A stretch of DNA of 64,000 nt from Lampropedia cohaerens (GCF_001005215.1 NZ_LBNQ01000013.1:28017-92016); one strand, 5' to 3'. Shown: positions 39,128-48,602, counted from the stretch's first letter. The notes: generated from the sequence alone by a model not told the origin. A program made the numbers and translations.

Positions 39128-40611
39128 ACGCCTTTGACTATGAACTGGTCATCCGCGGTGGCCGCGTCGTGACGCAGGGCCGCGTGGAAACGAGTGACGT
39201 TGGCGTGCGCGACGGGCGCATCGCGCACATTGCGCCTGCGCTGGGCACAGGACAACGTGAAATCGACGCCAGCGGGCGTTGGGTGTTGCCGGGCGGCATT
39301 GATAGCCACTGCCACGTCGAGCAGCGCTCTGGCATGGGCATGATGTGCGCGGACGACTTTTACAGCGCAACGGTTTCTGCGGCGTTCGGTGGCACGACCA
39401 CGATCATCCCGTTCGCGGCGCAGCATCGCACTGCAAGCATCCCGGACGTTCTGGCGGACTACCACGCGCGAGCGGCCGAAAAGGCGGTGATCGACTACGG
39501 CTTTCATCTCATCGTGGCCAACCCCGATGAGAAGACCCTGCGAACCGATCTGCCGCAGGCCATTCGTGACGGCATTACCTCGCTCAAGGTCTATATGACT
39601 TACGAGAAGATGCGCCTTGACGACTACCAGCTGCTGGACATTCTGGCGCTGGCGCGGCACGAGCAGGCGCTGGTGATGCTGCATGCCGAAAATCACGACA
39701 TGATCCGCTGGATCACGCAGCGCCTGCTGGAACAGGGGCACACCGCGCCCAAGTTTCACGGTGTTGCGCATGACCCGATTGCGGAAAGCGAAGCCACCAA
39801 TCGCGCCATTGCGATGTCGCGCTTGCTGGACGTGCCAGTGATGATCGTGCACGTTGCCGGCGCCGAGACGGTGCAGCTGCTGCGCGGTGCGCAGCGCCTG
39901 GGTGCCCGGGTTCTTGCCGAAAGCTGCCCGCAGTACCTGTTTCTGGACGCCAAGGACATGGATCGCCCCGGGCTGGAAGGCGCCATGTTCTGCTGCTCGC
40001 CACCCGCACGCGATGCCGCATCACAGCAGGAAGTCTGGCGGGGTCTGCTCGACGGAACGCTGGCGACCTACTCCTCCGACCATGCGCCCTACCGCTTCGA
40101 CGCAACAGGCAAGCTTCCCAAAGGCGATGCCACCACCTTCAAGGAGATGGCCAACGGTGTTCCAGGCATTGAACTGCGCATGCCACTGCTGTTCAGCGAA
40201 GGTGTGATGAAGGGGCGCATGGATATCCACCAGTTCGTCGCACTGACCGCAGGCAACCACGCCAGGCTGTATGGCCTGTCCGGCCGCAAGGGGGAACTGG
40301 TGGCAGGCGCCGATGCGGACATCGCCATTTGGGATCCGCAGCGCCGCATCACGGTCACCGCCGGCATGCTGCACGACAACGCAGGGTATACGCCGTACGA
40401 AGGCCGAACCATCCAGGGCTGGCCCACCACGGTCATCAATCGGGGCCGGGTAGTCGTGCAGGATGGGCAATTGCTGGTCGAGCGCGGCACCGGACAGTTC
40501 CTGGCGCGCAGCAAGCCGCAGCTGCCGGCCGTACCCGTGGCAGGCACGGCAGCGACCCATGCGCGTGGCGCGGTGCTCAAGGCGCTGCTGCAAGTGCGAG
40601 GTCCGCAATGA
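39124..40611 (+). CDS. D-hydantoinase / dihydropyrimidinase
   Basis: It opens the ring of 5-substituted hydantoins or dihydropyrimidines to N-carbamoyl amino acids. The 495-residue amidohydrolase shows the binuclear metal site: SHCHVEQ, the carbamylated lysine in SLKVYMTYE, LHAENHD, and YSSDHAPY near residue 320. The D-carbamoylase and hydantoin racemase next to it favour hydantoin over pyrimidine substrates. Start and stop overlap both neighbours, so expression is coupled. Confidence 0.9.
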   Translation: MNAFDYELVIRGGRVVTQGRVETSDVGVRDGRIAHIAPALGTGQREIDASGRWVLPGGIDSHCHVEQRSGMGMMCADDFYSATVSAAFGGTTTIIPFAAQHRTASIPDVLADYHARAAEKAVIDYGFHLIVANPDEKTLRTDLPQAIRDGITSLKVYMTYEKMRLDDYQLLDILALARHEQALVMLHAENHDMIRWITQRLLEQGHTAPKFHGVAHDPIAESEATNRAIAMSRLLDVPVMIVHVAGAETVQLLRGAQRLGARVLAESCPQYLFLDAKDMDRPGLEGAMFCCSPPARDAASQQEVWRGLLDGTLATYSSDHAPYRFDATGKLPKGDATTFKEMANGVPGIELRMPLLFSEGVMKGRMDIHQFVALTAGNHARLYGLSGRKGELVAGADADIAIWDPQRRITVTAGMLHDNAGYTPYEGRTIQGWPTTVINRGRVVVQDGQLLVERGTGQFLARSKPQLPAVPVAGTAATHARGAVLKALLQVRGPQ

Positions 40612-41282
40612 ATGCAGTGCCGCGCATCCTGGCGCTCAACCCGAACAGCAGCGAGCACGTCACGCAGTCGGTGGTGCACGCGATGCGTTGCGCCATGCCT
40701 GAGCGCATGATCGACATAGTCGGTGTCACGTGCAGCGATGGGCCCGAAGGAATTGTGACACAGGCCGATTTCGAAGACGCTGGGCGTCGCATGGCCGCAT
40801 GTGCATCCAATGGCTTTTCGGGGACCTACGACGCTGCCGTCATCGCCTGTTTCAGCGATCCTGGCCTGGAAGCGGTCCGCAGCCAGTGCGCCATCCCCGT
40901 CATCGGCATGGGGGAGGCCGGCATGCGGTGCGCCCTGCGCGCGGGCGGGCGCGTCGGGGTGGTGGCTGTCGCGGATGCTGCGATTGCACGCCACCTTGCG
41001 TATTGGGAACGCATGGGTGTCGGCCACCGCGTAGTGGGTGAGCGTGCGCTGAATATTTCGGTCGCCGCATCCGGTGATCACGAGCAGGCCTTCGCGCGCA
41101 TGCTTGCTGCTGCCGAGACGTTGCGCGACGCGCTGCATGCGGATGCCATCTTGCTCGGCTGCGCTGGCATGTCCGCGCTGCGCGGGCAGCTTGAGTCGGC
41201 GCTAGGGGTCCCGGTGATCGATCCCTGCGCGGCAGCCATTGCTGCTGCGCTCGATGCCGTGAATGGGACGGTCCAGCCATGA
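40608..41282 (+). CDS. Hydantoin racemase (Asp/Glu/hydantoin racemase family)
   Basis: The 224-residue product has the family N-terminus RILALNPNSSEHVTQ and the two catalytic cysteines in AVIACFSDPG and ILLGCAGMSAL. Hydantoin racemases interconvert D- and L-5-substituted hydantoins so that a D-specific hydantoinase can use all the substrate. Allantoin racemases are close relatives; the neighbours point to hydantoins. The start overlaps the hydantoinase stop. Confidence 0.85.
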   Translation: MNAVPRILALNPNSSEHVTQSVVHAMRCAMPERMIDIVGVTCSDGPEGIVTQADFEDAGRRMAACASNGFSGTYDAAVIACFSDPGLEAVRSQCAIPVIGMGEAGMRCALRAGGRVGVVAVADAAIARHLAYWERMGVGHRVVGERALNISVAASGDHEQAFARMLAAAETLRDALHADAILLGCAGMSALRGQLESALGVPVIDPCAAAIAAALDAVNGTVQP

Positions 41283-42046
41283 GCGCCGCCCAAACACCCC
41301 AGTGTCTGGGCGTATTGGGAGGGATGGGCCCGCTGGCGGGCGCGCACTTTCTCAAACGACTGATCGAAATGACGCCAGCTGGTTGCGATCAGGAGCACAT
41401 TTGCGTGCTGCTGCGCAGCGATCCGAGAGTTCCGGATCGCACCGCCGCCATGCTGCACGGCGGCAGAAGCCCTCTGCCGGACATGATGCAAGGGATTGCC
41501 CTGCTCGTCGATGCAGGAGCCGATTGCATCGCCATTCCGTGCAATACCGCGCATCTGTGGTACCCGCAGCTGGCCGCCAACAGCCATGTACCGATTCTGC
41601 ACATCGTTGATGCGGTGCTTGATGACTTGGCAGCTCAAGGCGTCGCTGATGGCCCCATCGGTCTGCTCGCTACCCCCGCAACTTTGGCGCTGGATCTCTA
41701 TCAACCGGCCCTCAGGGCGCGCGGCTATGACGTTCTTGTGCCACAGGCCCAGGCCTTTGAAGATTGTGTGCGTGCGATCGAGCTGGTCAAGGCAAGCCGC
41801 ACCGAGGAGGCACTGGCACCGGCGTCTCGCGCCGTCGCGTCGCTGGCAGGGCAACGCGCACGCGCGGTGGTGCTGGCATGTACGGAGCTGCCACTCGCGC
41901 TGCCGACCGCGTGCCGAAACGGCTTTGACGTGGTGATTACCGATTCGGTCGATGCACTTGCGCGGCGCGTGCTGGCGGTTTTTCGGCCAGATCTGCGTGC
42001 GGCAGCACCCATTTTTCCCTCTCCCACACCCTTAACCCTAGCTTAG
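41279..42046 (+). CDS. Aspartate/glutamate racemase family protein
   Basis: The 255-residue product resembles aspartate racemase: LGVLGGMGPLAGAHFLKRL at the start and the two catalytic-cysteine motifs IPCNTAHLW and LACTELPLAL. It could convert the D-amino acid released by the carbamoylase to the L-form for catabolism. It overlaps the hydantoin racemase gene, so the operon encodes two different racemases. Its preferred amino acid cannot be read from sequence. Confidence 0.85.
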   Translation: MSAAQTPQCLGVLGGMGPLAGAHFLKRLIEMTPAGCDQEHICVLLRSDPRVPDRTAAMLHGGRSPLPDMMQGIALLVDAGADCIAIPCNTAHLWYPQLAANSHVPILHIVDAVLDDLAAQGVADGPIGLLATPATLALDLYQPALRARGYDVLVPQAQAFEDCVRAIELVKASRTEEALAPASRAVASLAGQRARAVVLACTELPLALPTACRNGFDVVITDSVDALARRVLAVFRPDLRAAAPIFPSPTPLTLA

Positions 42047-42058
42047 AGGAGTTCGCCC

Positions 42059-42898
42059 ATGTCTCGCCTGACCCGATTCTTTGTCGCACCTGTCGCACTG
42101 GCTTGCCTGATTGGCAGCGCAATGGCCCAGACGCCGCTGCGCACGGGCATCGACCCGAATTTCCCGCCGCATGCGTTTCCCAAGCTCAGTGGTGGTTACC
42201 AGGGCTTCAATGTGGAGCTCGGCGAGGAAATTGCCCGACGCCTTGGCCGCCCCCTGGAGATTGAAGGTGCGCAGTACTCGGCCCTGATCCCTGCGCTCAA
42301 TGCAGGCAAGTTCGACTTTCTGATGGCGCCAACAACAGTTTCTGCCGAACGCGCCAAGACCGTGCTGCTGACCGAAGGCTACATGAACAACGATTTCACC
42401 ATCGTGGTGAAGAAGAGCCGCAACGATCTGAACACGCTCGAAGACTTCAGGGGCAAGACGTTGGCAGTCAACAAGGGCTCCGGCCCCGAAGAGTGGGCAC
42501 GTGCCCATCAGGAGCAGTACGGCTACGAAATCGCCGTGTACGGCACCAATGCCGATGCCGTTCAGGCCGTGATCTCGGGGCGCGCAGATGGCAATCTCGC
42601 AGGGTTGACGCCATCGGCCTGGGCGGTCAAGAGCAATGGCTCGATCAAGACGACGGCCGTTATTGAAACAGGCTCGGTCTGGTCGATTCCTTTCCGCCTG
42701 GACGACAAGGCCGGTCGTGACCAGGTCAGCATGGTGCTCAAGTGCATGAAGAAGGATGGTTCCCTGGCTGCGCTCTACACGAAGTGGTTTGGCGCCGAGC
42801 CCCTGCCCAATTCCGCCACCGTGGTCTCCCCGCCTGGTCACGGGGTTGAAGGACTCAACGGCTATGACGCAACACCCGTCGAGCTGAACTGCAACTAA
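42059..42898 (+). CDS. Amino-acid-type ABC transporter substrate-binding protein
   Basis: The 279-residue product has a signal peptide (cleavage after SAMA-Q) and the family 3 solute-binding fold: [31 protein letters not shown] and [15 protein letters not shown]. It would capture the substrate of this operon in the periplasm, probably a hydantoin, a carbamoyl amino acid or the amino acid itself. GAGGAG precedes the ATG. The three other ABC genes follow. Confidence 0.88.
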   Translation: MSRLTRFFVAPVALACLIGSAMAQTPLRTGIDPNFPPHAFPKLSGGYQGFNVELGEEIARRLGRPLEIEGAQYSALIPALNAGKFDFLMAPTTVSAERAKTVLLTEGYMNNDFTIVVKKSRNDLNTLEDFRGKTLAVNKGSGPEEWARAHQEQYGYEIAVYGTNADAVQAVISGRADGNLAGLTPSAWAVKSNGSIKTTAVIETGSVWSIPFRLDDKAGRDQVSMVLKCMKKDGSLAALYTKWFGAEPLPNSATVVSPPGHGVEGLNGYDATPVELNCN

Positions 42899-42936
42899 TC
42901 GCGCCCAATAGCCCAAGATCTTTACCGCCCGAACCG

Positions 42937-43695
42937 ATGTCCGCAACTTCCTCTTCTTCGCTGCTGCAAGTGCGCCAGCTTTTCAAGCACTATGGCTCCA
43001 ATGTCGTTCTGAAAGGGATTGACATGGATGTGCGGGCCGGCCAGCTGGTATCCATCATCGGCCCTTCCGGCTCCGGCAAAAGTACATTGCTGCGCTGCTG
43101 CAACCGCATGGAGAACGCGAGCAGCGGTCAGGTTCTGGTGGAGGGCAAGGACATCTACGACCCACGCGCGAATCTCAACAAACTGCGTGAGCGGGTAGGC
43201 ATGGTGTTTCAGGCATTCAACCTTTACCCGCACTTGACGGTGTTGGGCAACGTGGCCCTTGCGCTCATCAAGGTCAAGAAAATGCCGCGTGCCCAGGCCG
43301 AACAAGTTGCCCTCGATGCGCTCAGAAAAGTCGGCATGGAGCACAAGGCCGATGCGCGCCCCGCGCAGCTCTCGGGTGGGCAGCAGCAGCGCGTAGGCAT
43401 CGCGCGCTCCATAGCGATGCGACCGGCCCTGGTGCTTTTTGACGAGCCTACCAGTGCGTTGGATCCGGAGATGGTGGGCGGTGTGCTGGAAGTCATGCGG
43501 GAGCTGCGCAACGACGGAATGACGATGGTCGTCGTGACGCACGAGATGGGCTTTGCCAAGGCGGCCTCTGACCATGTGGTGTTCATGGAAGATGGCGTCA
43601 TCGTCGAGCAAGGCCATCCAGATCAGGTTTTTGGCAGTCCGACACAGGCGCGCACGGCGGCGTTTGTCGGGGGCATTGGCGAACGCCGCATCTAA
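42937..43695 (+). CDS. Amino-acid ABC transporter ATP-binding protein
   Basis: The 252-residue ATPase shows Walker A GPSGSGKS, signature [14 protein letters not shown] and Walker [15 protein letters not shown], the polar amino acid uptake subgroup. It powers the importer with the two permeases downstream. The adjacent binding protein and permeases make its assignment to one transporter secure. Confidence 0.93.
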   Translation: MSATSSSSLLQVRQLFKHYGSNVVLKGIDMDVRAGQLVSIIGPSGSGKSTLLRCCNRMENASSGQVLVEGKDIYDPRANLNKLRERVGMVFQAFNLYPHLTVLGNVALALIKVKKMPRAQAEQVALDALRKVGMEHKADARPAQLSGGQQQRVGIARSIAMRPALVLFDEPTSALDPEMVGGVLEVMRELRNDGMTMVVVTHEMGFAKAASDHVVFMEDGVIVEQGHPDQVFGSPTQARTAAFVGGIGERRI

Positions 43696-43713
43696 CCCCG
43701 GCGAGGCCTGCGC

Positions 43714-44394
43714 ATGCAACTTGATCAACTCGTCTTCACATTTTTCAATGCGGACGTCGCGCGCCAGTATTTGCCGCAAATCCTGCGCGGCGCCGTCGTC
43801 ACCATTGAGCTGGGGGTGGCCATTGTCGTGGCCGGGCTGGCGCTGGGTCTGCTGCTGGCTTACCTGCGAACCTTCCCCTCGCGGGCGTTGCGCCTGACTA
43901 TCCGGATGTCGGTGGACATCCTGCGAGCGCTGCCGCCCTTGGTACTGATCATTCTTTTCTACTATGCGATGCCGTTCATCGGCATCTCGATGAGCGCGTT
44001 CGTGGCAACTTGGCTGGCATTGACGTTGGTGCTGGCGGCGTTCTCTGAGGAAGTCTACTGGGCAGGTATCCAGGCGCAGCCCCCCGGCCTACAGGAGGCT
44101 GCGCGCTCGACAGGCCTGTCACACACGCAGACCATGCTCTACGTCACCTTGCCACAGGCATGCCGCCTGATGGTTGCGCCGCTGACCAATCGTGTAATCG
44201 CCATCACCAAGGGCACAGCCTATGGCTCGGTGGCCGCCCTGAATGAGATTCTGAACGAAGCAACCTCCGCCACGAGCTTCGCGGGCAACCCAACGCCGCT
44301 GATGCTGGGCGCTCTGGGTTATCTCATGATTTTTCTTCCCGTGGTCATCGCGAGCCGATACATCGAACGCCGCCATGGCGCAGGTATGCACTGA
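43714..44394 (+). CDS. Amino-acid ABC transporter permease 1
   Basis: The 226-residue inner-membrane protein has about five membrane segments and the EAA loop EAARSTGLSHTQTMLYVTLPQ. It is a HisM/HisQ-type subunit and would pair with the next permease. Both permease proteins start with related sequences around FFNVDV/FFNADV, suggesting duplication. Confidence 0.92.
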   Translation: MQLDQLVFTFFNADVARQYLPQILRGAVVTIELGVAIVVAGLALGLLLAYLRTFPSRALRLTIRMSVDILRALPPLVLIILFYYAMPFIGISMSAFVATWLALTLVLAAFSEEVYWAGIQAQPPGLQEAARSTGLSHTQTMLYVTLPQACRLMVAPLTNRVIAITKGTAYGSVAALNEILNEATSATSFAGNPTPLMLGALGYLMIFLPVVIASRYIERRHGAGMH

Positions 44395-44412
44395 AGCCCA
44401 AGAGCGCGCACC

Positions 44413-45099
44413 ATGAACAACATCATTCAAACGTTTTTCAACGTCGACGTGCTGAAAGAGGTCACGCCCTACGTCCTCAACGGCCTGTGGACCACGCTGG
44501 CGCTGTCGCTGTGGGTGATTCCCCTTGGCCTGGCCAGCGGCCTGCTGCTTGCGGTGGCCGGTTTCGTCACCAAAAGTCGCCTGGTACGCGGTGCGCTGGT
44601 GGTTTACATCGATTTCTTCCGCGCATTCCCACCACTGGTGCTGTTGATATTTCTCTACACGGGCCTGCCCTACCTGGGCGTTGAGCTGTCCCCCCTGGGC
44701 TGTGTGGCCGTCGGGTTCATGCTCAACAATTCGAGCTACTTCGGCGAGATTTTTCGCGCCGGACTCGAGAGCGTCCCACCCGGACAGCGGGAAGCGGCTC
44801 GATCGACAGGCATGAGCCGCCTGCAGAGCCTGATCTGGGTGGAAATTCCTCAGGCCTTGCGCAATGTGTTCCCCGATCTGGTGAGCAACATGATCGAGGT
44901 CGTCAAGCTCACCACGATTGCGAGCGTTGTCTCGGTCCCAGACATGCTCTATGCGGCGCGTACCGCACAGTCGATGCTCTACAACCCCACACCCATCGTT
45001 TTGGCTGCGGCGATCTATCTGGCGCTGCTGTGGCCACTCGTGATCTTTCTCAGTCACCTGGAGAAGCGACGCCACACTGCCACGCGCCCGGGTTTCTGA
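44413..45099 (+). CDS. Amino-acid ABC transporter permease 2
   Basis: The 228-residue permease has the EAA loop EAARSTGMSRLQSLIWVEIPQ and a membrane topology like permease 1. It is the last gene of the hydantoin operon, 18 bp after its partner. A 9-bp inverted repeat lies 70 bp beyond its stop. Confidence 0.92.
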   Translation: MNNIIQTFFNVDVLKEVTPYVLNGLWTTLALSLWVIPLGLASGLLLAVAGFVTKSRLVRGALVVYIDFFRAFPPLVLLIFLYTGLPYLGVELSPLGCVAVGFMLNNSSYFGEIFRAGLESVPPGQREAARSTGMSRLQSLIWVEIPQALRNVFPDLVSNMIEVVKLTTIASVVSVPDMLYAARTAQSMLYNPTPIVLAAAIYLALLWPLVIFLSHLEKRRHTATRPGF

Positions 45100-45540
45100 A
45101 TAGGCGCTATTGGTCATAGCGGCGCTCCACCCTGCCGACCTGAAGAGCGCAAATCCAGAGTTCCGGGCCCCTCCTGATATGGCCTATGTACTGGCGCTAT
45201 CAGGAGGCAACGTGTGGAGGCAGAACATGACTGGTTGCGCTGTTGGGCCATATGGGCTTGAACCCGGGATGCCTTTGCGCGATTGCCTGATGCGGTTGAC
45301 CGCTGGCTTGCACAGGTGATCGTGCGAGGTTGCGCCTGGAGGGCGCAGATGAAGCATGTCAATGCAGCCGCTATCGCGGCGGACCTTCGGCATCAAGCGG
45401 TGCATGCAGCGCGGCACGCTACGCGATGAACACTTGGCAACAGCGCACCGGCTGGGCCTTTGCTCAGGGAGAGGCCTTCCCTATTACACGCAGCCGAGTC
45501 CTGGGAGCACAGCTGCCACGCACACGAAATCACCAGCAAG
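45100..45540. other. Intergenic stretch after the hydantoin operon, with a hairpin
   Basis: No convincing gene is present. CTCCTGATA (45171-45179) pairs perfectly with TATCAGGAG (45198-45206) across an 18-base loop; no T run follows, so it is at best a weak operon end signal. The rest holds short frames without ribosome sites or protein character. Confidence 0.5.
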
Positions 45541-45573
45541 AAAAAAGCACCTAGGGCTTTCGCTCTAAGTGCT
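45541..45573 (-). terminator. Rho-independent terminator of tRNA-Lys
   Basis: On the minus strand AGCACTTAGAGC pairs with GCCCTAGGTGCT around a GAAA tetraloop, followed by six T residues. It lies 20 bp after the tRNA 3' end. Confidence 0.85.
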
Positions 45574-45592
45574 TGATTCCAAATGTATTCTG

Positions 45593-45668
45593 TGGTGGGC
45601 CGTGTAGGGATCGAACCTACGACAAACGGATTAAGAGTCCGCTGCTCTACCAACTGAGCTAACGGCCC
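45593..45668 (-). tRNA. tRNA-Lys (CTT anticodon)
   Basis: The 76-nt minus-strand sequence folds as a full cloverleaf: acceptor GGGCCGT with ACGGCCC, D arm with AGTTGGTAGA, anticodon loop CTCTTAA (anticodon CTT), T arm with GGTTCGATCC and an encoded CCA end. tRNA genes are common integration sites, but I see no integrase gene or duplicated 3' end nearby. Confidence 0.97.
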
Positions 45669-45738
45669 ACAACCAGCGCTGCTGGCAAGACAAAAATTAT
45701 ATACTAAATTTGCGAACGGCAGGATCGGTTGCTCGGTA

Positions 45739-45991
45739 GTCGGATGCGCGCGACTGGCTACTTGGGCCTGAACGGCACTACCTTTGCAACCCGGCCTGTT
45801 CGATTGGGAGTTCGCACGCGGCCAGCGATTCCTGGGGCAATACCTTCATCGCCACGCGCAACGCTGACACGATCGGTGGCTGCATCAATCTGTGCTACCC
45901 GCCCCCCGGCTTTGACCCTGCCGCGCCTGACCCCGAGAACACCAGCGTGACCACCCGCCACATCCAGGTGCGCTGGAGCCGTTATCTGTAG
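45739..45991 (+). pseudogene. Probable C-terminal remnant of an unidentified gene
   Basis: An open frame without a start codon runs from just after a stop at 45736-45738 to the TAG at 45989-45991, ending IQVRWSRYL. It contains four cysteines and a plausible extracellular-type composition (SHAASDSWGNTF, NADTIGGCINLCYPPPGF). There is no ribosome site or start, so it may be the tail of a gene lost by deletion next to the tRNA. I do not recognise the family. Confidence 0.3.
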
Positions 45992-46031
45992 GTTGCGTGG
46001 TGCGCCTCCGCGACGGCGGCACCCGTAGCAC

Positions 46032-46109
46032 CCGTAGGGCGGGTTAGCCGAAGGCGTAACCCGCCATCTCTTGAAGCGGCAACACCCGTAGAAGGCGTAA
46101 CCCGCCATC
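46032..46109. repeat. REP palindromes between tRNA-Lys and tfpZ
   Basis: A full REP (GTAGGGCGGGTTAGCC...GGCGTAACCCGCC) and a partial second copy of its right half (GAAGGCGTAACCCGCC at 46090-46105). Confidence 0.85.
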
Positions 46110-46142
46110 TCTCTACATCCTCACGCCGAGGCGTTCGAAGCC

Positions 46143-46916
46143 TCAATACGGATCCAGATCCAGCCAGGCGACTGGCTTGCCGGATTCCAGCTCCACCAAT
46201 GCGGTCCAGAATCCGCGGGGGTGGCGCACGGGCAGCCAGCGCAGATTTTCTTCGGCGAGTTGCGTAGCGGTTATTGCCGCGTCGATGGCAGGTGCTGCCT
46301 GTGGATGGCGCTGGCGCAGGATATCCAGCGGCTGGGCAATCTGTTGCAGAGTTGGCAGGCCTTGTTCAAGAGGGCGGTAGTAACGCGGGTAATGTTGCAG
46401 GTCCTTGCCTGCCAGGGCGCTGAACATGATTTCATTGCGCTCCTGCGCGGTCTGCGGGCGCTGCGCCCAGACGAAATGAGGGCCGCGCCAGGGCAATGAC
46501 TGCCACTGTGGCTGCGTGGCCTGTTGCAAGTCCTGATCGGTCAGCTGGCCTGCGCTGACGACCTCCAGCCGGTCCACTGCCAATACGACGAACACCGGGC
46601 GTGTAATGGCGACCGTGTGCAGGCCGTATGCCAGTGCCGCCAGTTGGATGGCGGCGACGATGGCGTAGTCGCGCACCAGCTCCTTGCGCGGCTTCTTGCG
46701 GTTGTAGATCACCAGCGATATCAGCGGGCCCAGCACCAGATCGCAGGCAACCACCAGCATGAACAGCTCCAGACCGCCCAGCATGCGTGCAAACGGCGGC
46801 GGAAACCACAGCCCGAAAACCAGGGCGGCGGCAACTGCTGCGACGGCGAGCGTGACCAGAAAGTGCACGCTCATTGCACGCAGACGCATGGGCAAGTCAA
46901 GGGTGGTCAATGGCAT
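46143..46916 (-). CDS. Type IV pilin accessory protein, TfpZ/TfpX family
   Basis: The 257-residue product has N-terminal membrane segments (VHFLVTLAVAAVAAALVFGLWF and ELFMLVVACDLVLGPLISLVIY), then a soluble domain with the family segments RPVFVVLAVDRLEVVSAGQL and RYYRPL. TfpX/TfpZ proteins modulate assembly of particular type IV pilin alleles and are normally encoded just after pilA. Here the pilA gene lies on the same strand but a REP/RAYT block separates them by more than 1 kb. The start at 46916 is chosen among several in-frame ATGs. Confidence 0.82.
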   Translation of the reverse strand: MPLTTLDLPMRLRAMSVHFLVTLAVAAVAAALVFGLWFPPPFARMLGGLELFMLVVACDLVLGPLISLVIYNRKKPRKELVRDYAIVAAIQLAALAYGLHTVAITRPVFVVLAVDRLEVVSAGQLTDQDLQQATQPQWQSLPWRGPHFVWAQRPQTAQERNEIMFSALAGKDLQHYPRYYRPLEQGLPTLQQIAQPLDILRQRHPQAAPAIDAAITATQLAEENLRWLPVRHPRGFWTALVELESGKPVAWLDLDPY

Positions 46917-47056
46917 GGGTGTGCTTGTTGCGTTGACAGAAGGTTGGATACGCTGGTCGCTAATTGGCCGTGGCATGGTGCGCAGAAGGCGCGTTTCCGC
47001 AAGGCCGAATGCGTTATTGCCAATTCCGGCGGACGGGATACGGTGTGCTACTCACA

Positions 47057-47120
47057 GAAGGCGGAATACGCTTCGCTATTCCCAAAAGGCGGAATACGCT
47101 GTTGCTATTCCGCCCTACGG
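47057..47120. repeat. REP palindromes upstream of the RAYT gene
   Basis: Two tandem copies of the second REP type (AGGCGGAATACGC...GCTATTC), the last ending CGCCCTACGG. They lie directly before the transposase-like gene, as expected for RAYT substrates. Confidence 0.85.
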
Positions 47121-47173
47121 TTGCGGGTTTGCGGGTGGGCAGATTATCCTGCGGCTTCGGCAGGGAGATGGTC

Positions 47174-47701
47174 ATGCCTCGTTACATTCGTGCCCGTGTG
47201 CCGGGTGGACAGTTTTTCTTTACCGTGGCATTGCTGGAGCGCAGGCGGCGGTTGTTGACAGACCATATCGATATTCTGCGCGATGCGTTCAGGCAGGTAC
47301 GGCGCGACAGGCCATTTTCCATCGATGCCATTGTCATCTTGCCCGACCACCTGCATTGCATCTGGACCTTGCCGGAAGGTGATGCGGATTTTTCCACCCG
47401 CTGGCGGCTTATCAAAACCCGGTTTGCGCGGCAATTGCCGACAGGAGAGCGGCTGAGCCTGCGCCGCCAGCGCAAAGGCGAGCGCGCCATCTGGCAGCGG
47501 CGTTTCTGGGAACACACCATCCGCAGCGAAGCAGAGCGCGCAGCTATCGTTGATTACATCCATTTCAACCCCGTCAAGCATGGGCATGTGCAGAGGGTGC
47601 GGGATTGGCCGCATTCCAGCTTCCACCGCTACGTCCGTGATGGTTTGTTGCCAGAGGATTGGGGCATCAGCCCTGACTGGCGACCTGGGCATGCTGATTG
47701 A
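47174..47701 (+). CDS. RAYT: REP-associated tyrosine transposase
   Basis: The 175-residue Y1 transposase has the HUH motif in VILPDHLHCIW (His59, His61) and the catalytic tyrosine in VDYIHFNPVKHG (Tyr128). RAYTs nick REP hairpins and are thought to spread REPs through the genome. REP copies of matching sequence flank it on both sides. The ATG at 47174 follows GGGAG; a longer in-frame start would be made of REP sequence. It interrupts the usual pilA-tfpZ neighbourhood. Confidence 0.92.
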   Translation: MPRYIRARVPGGQFFFTVALLERRRRLLTDHIDILRDAFRQVRRDRPFSIDAIVILPDHLHCIWTLPEGDADFSTRWRLIKTRFARQLPTGERLSLRRQRKGERAIWQRRFWEHTIRSEAERAAIVDYIHFNPVKHGHVQRVRDWPHSSFHRYVRDGLLPEDWGISPDWRPGHAD

Positions 47702-47775
47702 GCGAATGCTTCGTCTCCCAGAAGGTGCGGTACGCTGCGCCCTTCCCCGAAGGTGAAAGACGCTTCGCTATTTCC

Positions 47776-47886
47776 AGAAGGCGGAATACGCTGTTGCTAT
47801 TCCCAAAAGGCGGAATACGCTATCGCTATTCCGCCCTACGGTATTTAACCCCGTAGGGCGGGTTAGCCGAAGGCGTAACCCGCCAT
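47776..47886. repeat. REP cluster between RAYT and pilA
   Basis: Two or three GGCGGAATACGC...GCTATTC units followed by one CCGTAGGGCGGGTTAGCC...GGCGTAACCCGCC unit in inverted orientation. Confidence 0.85.
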
Positions 47887-47924
47887 TGGTCATCCAAGAA
47901 ACTAACCGCGCCAGAAGACGGGCA

Positions 47925-47958
47925 AAGAAAAACCCGCCAATCGGGCGATGGGCGGGTT
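47925..47958 (-). terminator. Terminator hairpin of pilA, part of a REP composite
   Basis: On the minus strand AACCCGCCCATCGCCCGAT pairs with its complement ending GGCGGGTT, followed by TTTTTC. It lies 46 bp past the pilA stop and is nearly identical to hairpins at 48850, 50244 and 57207. Confidence 0.85.
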
Positions 47959-48003
47959 GAATCGGAAGGCGGAATCGTCGATGGCTATTCCGCCGTACCG
48001 TGG

Positions 48004-48513
48004 TTAGCGGCAGTTAGAGGGGGCAAGCTTCGCTTCCAATGTTCCTGGGTCTGTTCCAGCAACCGCGTCTGCGCCAGCGGCCAAGCAAGCCCACTGAATG
48101 GCATCGGCAGGAGGCGTATAGCTAGCGGTGGAATTCGGCAGTGCAGTAGGGGTTCCTTCGGTAGCACCTTGAGCGACCGTCATCGTGAAAGGAACCAGCT
48201 TCAAAGTACCATCAGTTTGCACTGGAGCATCATAAGTGATTGTAATAACACCATCTTCATTATCGATTGCAATGCTCTTGACATTTTCTGTGGCTCCTGG
48301 GGAGTTCCAGCCTGCATCATATTTCACAGCATTAGCGGCATTTTCTGCGACAGCGGTTTTTGCTGACGTCGCCAAGGAAATGCCCTCTGTAACTTTAGCG
48401 CGCTTCGTGTAATCCTGATAAGCCGGCAAAGCCACAGCCGCCAAAATACCAATAATCGCCACAACGATCATCAGTTCGATCAAGGTAAAACCTTTTTGCA
48501 TCGATGCTTTCAT
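48004..48513 (-). CDS. pilA: Type IV major pilin PilA
   Basis: The 169-residue prepilin has the class III leader MKASMQKG followed by [27 protein letters not shown], the site cut and methylated by PilD. Two C-terminal cysteines (WACLAAG and SNCR) can form the usual disulfide loop. The ATG at 48513 follows AGGAG by seven bases. A sigma-54 promoter lies 72 bp upstream and the gene has its own terminator, so it is monocistronic. The mature domain is Ala/Thr-rich and likely strain-variable. Confidence 0.96.
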   Translation of the reverse strand: MKASMQKGFTLIELMIVVAIIGILAAVALPAYQDYTKRAKVTEGISLATSAKTAVAENAANAVKYDAGWNSPGATENVKSIAIDNEDGVITITYDAPVQTDGTLKLVPFTMTVAQGATEGTPTALPNSTASYTPPADAIQWACLAAGADAVAGTDPGTLEAKLAPSNCR

Positions 48514-48584
48514 CTTCAAACTCCTGGTAAGGGGTTGGTTGGGGGTCTCAAGCACTGGACGAAGCGTCCAATGCCCACAGAGGT

Positions 48585-48599
48585 GCAAGCAGCGTGCCA
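48585..48599 (-). promoter_or_regulatory. Sigma-54 promoter of pilA
   Basis: The minus strand reads TGGCAC-GCTGC-TTGC, a full match to the -24/-12 consensus with 10 bp between GG and GC. Transcription would start about 60 bp before the pilA start codon. Confidence 0.9.
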
Positions 48600-48602
48600 G
48601 GG

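Noticed and set aside
45171..45206. The 9-bp inverted repeat after the ABC operon as a terminator
   Set aside because: The loop is 18 bases and no T run follows on either strand, so it is recorded only as a hairpin.
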